A DNA stretch of 64,000 bases, from contig UPXR01000001.1 of assembly GCA_900557365.1 (NCBI GenBank), positions 207,178 to 271,177 on the forward strand. Direction: 5' to 3'. The notes under the pieces were generated by a model that had not been told where the DNA came from, made no database searches, and saw only the letters and a list, made by a program, of their open reading frames with translations. The stretch comes from an uncultured Dialister sp. (GTDB lineage: Bacteria; Bacillota_C; Negativicutes; Veillonellales; Dialisteraceae). Shown here piece by piece: positions 60,298 through 64,000 of the stretch; the stretch's first letter is position 1; every line of letters begins with the position of its first letter. The translations under genes were made by a program, and so were the position numbers.

Positions 60298-60846
60298 TTA
60301 CGCGGATTCTTTCTGTTTACGCACAGCTTCGAGTGCATAGGCAAGGTTCTGGATGTTGCCGTTGAGGGCACGAGCCAGACCGGAAATCGGTGCGAGCAAT
60401 GTTGCTGCAACCATGCCGAGGAGCTGTTCTCTGGACGGCAGATCTGCCAGTGCCTGGACAGCTTTTTCGTCGATGACTTTGCCATCGAGAATACCAGCCT
60501 TTACAGTGATGGCTTCGCTCTTGGTTTCCTTCAGGAATTCCTTCAGGGCTGCTGCCGGTGCTACCGGATCATCCTTGCAGGTTGCGATTCCGTTCGGGCC
60601 CTGGAGCAGATCATCGAGACCTTCCAGTCCGAGTTCATCAGCTGCGATGCGGGTCAGTGTGTTCTTAATAACCTTGTATTCAACACCGTGTGCCAGGAAC
60701 TTGCGGCGCAGCAGTGTAGCATTCTTTACGTCAAGTTTGCTGAAGGATACAAGTACAACGCCCTGGGAAGAGAGCTTTTCTTTCATTTCAGCTACAACGG
60801 CTTCCTTTTCGGGACGGATTCTTACTTCATACTTTTCTTCGCTCAT
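60298..60846 (-). CDS. rplJ: 50S ribosomal protein L10
   Basis: A 182-residue protein forming the base of the L7/L12 stalk. [27 protein letters not shown], quoted in part as [17 protein letters not shown], and [13 protein letters not shown] are typical. GGAGG lies six bases before the ATG. Expression is set by an upstream L10 leader with attenuator. Confidence 0.97.
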   Translation of the reverse strand: MSEEKYEVRIRPEKEAVVAEMKEKLSSQGVVLVSFSKLDVKNATLLRRKFLAHGVEYKVIKNTLTRIAADELGLEGLDDLLQGPNGIATCKDDPVAPAAALKEFLKETKSEAITVKAGILDGKVIDEKAVQALADLPSREQLLGMVAATLLAPISGLARALNGNIQNLAYALEAVRKQKESA

Positions 60847-60889
60847 AGTACACCTCCTCTGCTAATTGATTATTATTTATCACATTAGC

Positions 60890-61010
60890 TAAAACGACCC
60901 CGCAGGCTGCGAGGTCGTGTACCGTTTCATCGGTACTCAGCCTCGGGAGGCGGGCACATGCCCTTTGAAATTGTCAATCAATTACCGCCGGTCTTCAGCT
61001 AAGTGTAAAT
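60890..61010 (-). ncRNA. Ribosomal protein L10 leader with attenuator
   Basis: Between rplA and rplJ on the - strand lies a series of hairpins: GGGCA-TGCCC (60952-60963), GCCTCCCGAGGC (60940-60951), GTACCG-CGGTAC (60918-60935) and a terminator ACGACCTCGCAG/GCGGGGTCGTTTT (60891-60918). This matches the L10 leader of Firmicutes, where the L10-L12 complex binds and represses rplJL. Confidence 0.8.
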
Positions 61011-61016
61011 AGGCTA

Positions 61017-61721
61017 TTAAGCTTTGGGAGCAACTACCGTGGAGATGTCCAGGTGGATTCCCGGGCCCATGGTAGAGCTGATGGTCAGGCTCTTCATGTA
61101 GTTGCCCTTTACAGATGCCGGGCGAGCCTTCTGAATGGTATTGAAAATTGCGAGGAGGTTCTGCTTCAGTTTGTCTTCGTCAAAGGATACCTTGCCGATG
61201 ATAACCTGTACATTGCCTGCCTTATCGGTACGATACTGTACCTTGCCGCCTTTGATTTCGTTGACAGCCTTGGTAACATCCATGGTTACGGTGCCAACCT
61301 TCGGGTTCGGCATGAGGCCTTTCGGTCCGAGTACGCGGCCCAGACGGCCTACTACAGCCATCATGTCCGGGGTAGCGACTACGACGTCAAAGTCCATCCA
61401 GCCCTGCATAATCTTATCAGCCAGTTCTTTGCCGCCTACATAGTCAGCGCCTGCTGCCTTTGCTTCGTCTTCCTTGTGGTCCTTTGCAAAAACAAGAACT
61501 TTCTTGGTCTTGCCGGTGCCTGCCGGGAGAACGGTAGCGCCGCGGAGCTGCTGATCAGCATACTTCGGGTTGATATTCAGATTGAAAGCAACTTCTACAG
61601 TTTCATCAAACTTAGCGGATGCTGCTTCCTTTACCAGTTTTACAGCTTCGTCGAGGTCATAGAGCTTATGACTGTCAACGATGGCTGCAGCTGCCTTCTG
61701 TTTCTTTGTCAGTTTTGCCAT
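61017..61721 (-). CDS. rplA: 50S ribosomal protein L1
   Basis: A 234-residue protein of the L1 stalk. [40 protein letters not shown] and [15 protein letters not shown] are diagnostic. ATG 61721 is five bases after GGAGG. It follows rplK by about 55 bases. Confidence 0.97.
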   Translation of the reverse strand: MAKLTKKQKAAAAIVDSHKLYDLDEAVKLVKEAASAKFDETVEVAFNLNINPKYADQQLRGATVLPAGTGKTKKVLVFAKDHKEDEAKAAGADYVGGKELADKIMQGWMDFDVVVATPDMMAVVGRLGRVLGPKGLMPNPKVGTVTMDVTKAVNEIKGGKVQYRTDKAGNVQVIIGKVSFDEDKLKQNLLAIFNTIQKARPASVKGNYMKSLTISSTMGPGIHLDISTVVAPKA

Positions 61722-61775
61722 TGTTTCCTCCTTTGTGGTCATTTGGGAAAATTCCCTGCCACTAACGGTTCAGTC

Positions 61776-62201
61776 TCAGTCTACAACTTCGATGCCCATG
61801 GAACGGGCTGTGCCTTCCACCAGACGCATTGCTGCTTCTACAGTGTTGGCGTTCAGGTCAGGCATCTTTGTTTCAGCGATTTCCTTAACCTGAGCTTTGG
61901 TGACCTTGCCGACTTTCTTCTTGTTCGGTTCACCGGAAGCTTTCTGCAGGCCTGCTGCCTTCTTCAGAAGAACAGCTGCCGGCGGAGTTTTACAAATGAA
62001 TGTAAAGCTTCTGTCTTCAAATACTGTAATTTCTACAGGGATGATCAGGCCTGCCTGCTTAGCAGTGCGATCGTTAAAATCTTTAACGAAAGCCATGATG
62101 TTGACGCCTGCCTGGCCGAGTGCCGGACCTACAGGCGGTGCCGGGGTAGCTTTGCCAGCCGGTACCTGCAGCTTTACAATTTTAGAAATTTTCTTTGCCA
62201 T
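61776..62201 (-). CDS. rplK: 50S ribosomal protein L11
   Basis: A 141-residue protein of the GTPase-associated centre. [20 protein letters not shown] and [17 protein letters not shown] are conserved in full. AAGGAGGTG precedes the ATG. It lies between nusG and rplA in the standard order. Confidence 0.98.
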   Translation of the reverse strand: MAKKISKIVKLQVPAGKATPAPPVGPALGQAGVNIMAFVKDFNDRTAKQAGLIIPVEITVFEDRSFTFICKTPPAAVLLKKAAGLQKASGEPNKKKVGKVTKAQVKEIAETKMPDLNANTVEAAMRLVEGTARSMGIEVVD

Positions 62202-62301
62202 GTTGTTACACCTCCTTGTCCTTTAGGGAATGTGGTACTTACGGGCTGTAACGGGCCCTCCCACGTGAGACGAGCCTAGTTCAAGACAGTCTCACAAGAC
62301 T

Positions 62302-62922
62302 TTAACGAAGCGGTTCGAATTGACCGACTTCGAGGTCTATTGTAGTAGTAGTTCCGAAGTTGCTGATGTCTGCTTTGATTTTCTTCTTGTCATCTGCTAC
62401 TTCGAGGACAGTTGCCACGCGATCCTCAAAGACGCCCTTTGTAATGCGGATGCGGTCTCCCGCCTTCACATTAACATGGACCTCTTCCTTCTGGATTCCG
62501 TGAATAATCTTTTCAGCTTCTTCATCGGAAAGAGGAATCGGCTTTGTCGTAGTTCCTACGAAACCGGTAACACCCGGCGTATTTCTTACGACATACCAGC
62601 TCTTATCGTTGACTTCCATCCTTATCAATAAATACCCCGGGAAAACTTTACGGGCAACCATTCTGGTCTTTCCGTCTTTTTCCTCTTCTTCTTCCTGCAG
62701 AGGAAGGAGAATTTCCTTAATGGTATCATCCATTCCCATGGAATGAACTTTCCGGCGCAGGGTATCCTGGACTTTATTTTCGTAACCGGAGTAAGTATGA
62801 ATCACATACCAGCGAATGTTCTTCTGAGTTCCCTCGGAAGGTTCACCGATTTCGGTCGGTGCATTGACCTCGCCCTGATTCCGCTTCTCCAGGTTCTTGT
62901 TTTCCGCTTCGATATCCGCCAT
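62302..62922 (-). CDS. nusG: Transcription termination/antitermination protein NusG
   Basis: A 206-residue factor that binds RNA polymerase. After a charged 35-residue N-terminal extension, NIRWYVIHTYSGYENKVQ starts the NGN domain, and VKAGDRIRITKGVFEDRVATV is the KOW domain. ATG 62922 is five bases after AAGGAG; longer frames overlap secE. It follows secE by 11 bases. Confidence 0.97.
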   Translation of the reverse strand: MADIEAENKNLEKRNQGEVNAPTEIGEPSEGTQKNIRWYVIHTYSGYENKVQDTLRRKVHSMGMDDTIKEILLPLQEEEEEKDGKTRMVARKVFPGYLLIRMEVNDKSWYVVRNTPGVTGFVGTTTKPIPLSDEEAEKIIHGIQKEEVHVNVKAGDRIRITKGVFEDRVATVLEVADDKKKIKADISNFGTTTTIDLEVGQFEPLR

Positions 62923-62933
62923 AGTCTCTCCTT

Positions 62934-63179
62934 TCAGCCTACTGCACTGACTAATAATTTCGAGAGGCCCATGAATACGAAGTCTACTGCAACGATCAGG
63001 AAGGACACCAGGATAACAGAAACGATAACCGCGATGATATAACGGATCATCTGATGCTTTGTCGGCCAGATGACCTTTTTCATTTCCATCTTGGTCTCTT
63101 TGAAGAACCTTGTCCAAGTGGTATTGGCTTCCTGAGCCTTTGCGGCCGTTGATTTGCTCCTTGCCTTCGCCTTGGCCAT
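62934..63179 (-). CDS. secE: Preprotein translocase subunit SecE
   Basis: An 81-residue single-helix subunit of the Sec translocon. The amphipathic segment WTRFFKETKMEMKKVIWPTKH and the membrane helix that follows (IIAVIVSVILVSFLIVAVDF) are typical. I used ATG 63179; a GTG two codons earlier is possible. It lies between rpmG and nusG. Confidence 0.95.
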   Translation of the reverse strand: MAKAKARSKSTAAKAQEANTTWTRFFKETKMEMKKVIWPTKHQMIRYIIAVIVSVILVSFLIVAVDFVFMGLSKLLVSAVG

Positions 63180-63205
63180 GCTCACACCCCGTTTACTAAA
63201 CTAAA

Positions 63206-63355
63206 TTATTTGGTTTCCTTGTGCAGAGTGTGTTTATGGCACCATTTGCAATACTTCATCATTTCGATACGTTCAGATGTATTTTTCTTGTTCTTGTTTG
63301 TACGATAATTGCGGCGCTTGCATTCTGTGCATGCAAGAGTAATTCCTTCACGCAT
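63206..63355 (-). CDS. rpmG: 50S ribosomal protein L33
   Basis: A 49-residue ribosomal protein. It reads [17 protein letters not shown], then [31 protein letters not shown]. Two zinc-binding pairs, Cys 9/Cys 12 and Cys 36/Cys 39, make it the zinc-containing form. GAGGTG lies seven bases before the ATG. It is the first gene of the rpmG-secE-nusG-rplKA run. A 26-base gap separates it from secE and no tRNA gene lies there. Confidence 0.95.
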   Translation of the reverse strand: MREGITLACTECKRRNYRTNKNKKNTSERIEMMKYCKWCHKHTLHKETK

Positions 63356-63407
63356 TATTTACACCTCACTCAAACTTCCGGCCCGCGGCCAATTAACATG
63401 CTTAATC

Positions 63408-63437
63408 AGTATATCATAAGCAATCTGTGTAAGTCAA
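63408..63437 (-). promoter_or_regulatory. Promoter of the rpmG-secE-nusG operon
   Basis: On the - strand TTGACT (63432-63437), 18 bases, TATACT (63408-63413), about 50 bases before the rpmG ATG. A further TATAAT lies at 63477-63482 without a good -35. Confidence 0.65.
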
Positions 63438-63489
63438 TCTTTTTTACACTTAAAAAAGCCGGGCCATCCCAGCAAAATTATAATATCAT

Positions 63490-63549
63490 AATCAGGGACA
63501 AAATGCAAATCCCTTCCTGAATCAGGGACAAAATGCAAATCCCTTCCTG
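63490..63549. repeat. Exact 30-bp tandem duplication upstream of rpmG
   Basis: Two identical 30-base units lie directly end to end at 63490-63519 and 63520-63549 (each contains CAGGGACAAAATGCAAATCC). They sit upstream of the rpmG promoter. The flanking 63550-63920 shows no convincing gene on either strand. Confidence 0.95.
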
Positions 63550-63922
63550 CAATTTTTTTATTCCGATCCCGGATTCTTCTCTCCCGCTATTCGGCAGAAA
63601 AACAGAAAGAGCCCGCCTGCTCACAATAAGAAGAGCCTGCTTTGCGGTGTTCTTGCCCGCAGCAGAGGTCCTCCCGGTCCTGCACTTCATTCTCTTTTAT
63701 TATATACATATATATGTCCGCTTCCGCAGACCATTGCGGATGCTTCGGAAAATTTACAAAATGCCGGATCAGAACCGTAAAAGTGAAAATTTGTTTTAAA
63801 AAAACAAATCAGGAGTTTTCTTGGAAGCTTCCCATGCAGTGCAGCAGATTTGTAAAAAGAAATTTCCCCGGGAACAGAAAAGCAGACCGATCCGCTTTCC
63901 GACTCACAGGAATCCGGGCAAA

Positions 63923-63960
63923 CAAAAAGAGCCTCCCGTAAGGGAAGCTCTTTCTTTTTT
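63923..63960. terminator. Terminator near the right edge, probably of a gene entering from the right
   Basis: AAAGAGCCTCCC pairs with GGGAAGCTCTTT around GTAA, with A/T runs both sides. A - strand frame ending Ile-Ser-Lys-stop at 63988-64000 may be the tail of the gene it serves, but 13 bases are too few to identify. Confidence 0.7.
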
Positions 63961-64000
63961 ATTTCCGTTCAAACGTTTCCGCTCAGATTATTTGGAAATC

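Noticed and set aside
63203..63407. A tRNA gene in the rpmG-secE region, as in some bacteria
   Set aside because: The gaps around rpmG are short and contain no tRNA-like sequence.
63478..63690. A 70-codon - strand frame containing a ten-residue repeat
   Set aside because: The repeat is simply the 30-bp DNA duplication read in frame; no ribosome binding site or family resemblance.
1..64000. CRISPR arrays, insertion sequences, prophage, tRNA and rRNA genes
   Set aside because: I looked for regularly spaced repeats, transposase or integrase motifs, and cloverleaf or CCA-ended sequences and found none; the few direct repeats are single tandem duplications.

Overview
The window looks like chromosomal core DNA from a diderm Firmicute of the class Negativicutes, most like Dialister or a close relative. 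This is inferred from a mixture of traits. Firmicute-type control elements (T-boxes, an L10 leader, a probable BirA operator) and Firmicute gene orders (cdaA-cdaR-glmM; ftsB/divIC, S1 protein, tilS, hpt, ftsH; sufCBDSU) occur beside outer-membrane-bacterium features (an RND pump with its fusion lipoprotein, ArnT-like glycosyltransferases). A large pyruvate:ferredoxin oxidoreductase suggests an anaerobe. I recognise no phage, insertion sequence, CRISPR array, tRNA or rRNA.

Layout. 1-4.3 kb: tail of a MerR regulator, a HAD phosphatase, a DMT exporter with a 2-hydroxyacid dehydrogenase, and an RluA pseudouridine synthase. 4.4-9.4 kb: RND efflux pair and a lone prepilin-like protein. 9.5-11.7 kb: a DUF4130-type protein with its radical SAM partner, a presumed DNA modification or repair pair. 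11.8-15.5 kb: bioY, MaoC-like hydratase, thiolase and acyl-CoA ligase in one operon behind a consensus promoter with a BirA-like inverted repeat. 15.7-18.9 kb: glyQS under a T-box. 19-21.3 kb: a secreted WG-repeat protein and a small membrane protein. 21.4-26.5 kb: the sufCBDSU iron-sulfur operon. 26.7-28.7 kb: two amino-acid-binding lipoproteins without permeases. 28.9-34.9 kb: a DedA protein, two GT39 transferases and a uracil-DNA-glycosylase-like protein, convergent with a GtrA/GT2 pair; most of these fit polyprenyl-phosphate-sugar decoration of the envelope. 35-39 kb: maf, glmM, cdaR, cdaA.

39.2-44.4 kb: a LysR regulator divergent from nifJ, with a long nifJ leader. 44.5-47.7 kb: two very similar branched-chain-amino-acid-binding lipoproteins, each behind a T-box in which one Stem I is followed by two antiterminator/terminator modules. 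48-55 kb: ftsH, hpt, tilS, ppx/gppA, S1 protein, ftsB/divIC and a D,D-carboxypeptidase. 55.3-59.7 kb: a two-DUF1858 redox protein, an ECF vitamin transporter S component with an unexplained leader, a membrane protein and a DEAD-box helicase. 59.9-63.4 kb: rplL, rplJ (with L10 leader), rplA, rplK, nusG, secE, rpmG. The last 600 bases hold an exact 30-bp tandem duplication and no convincing gene.

The most unusual items are the duplicated two-module T-boxes, the biotin-linked acyl-CoA operon whose thiolase lacks the usual second catalytic cysteine, the DUF1858 fusion protein, and a motif recurring just beyond several terminators.
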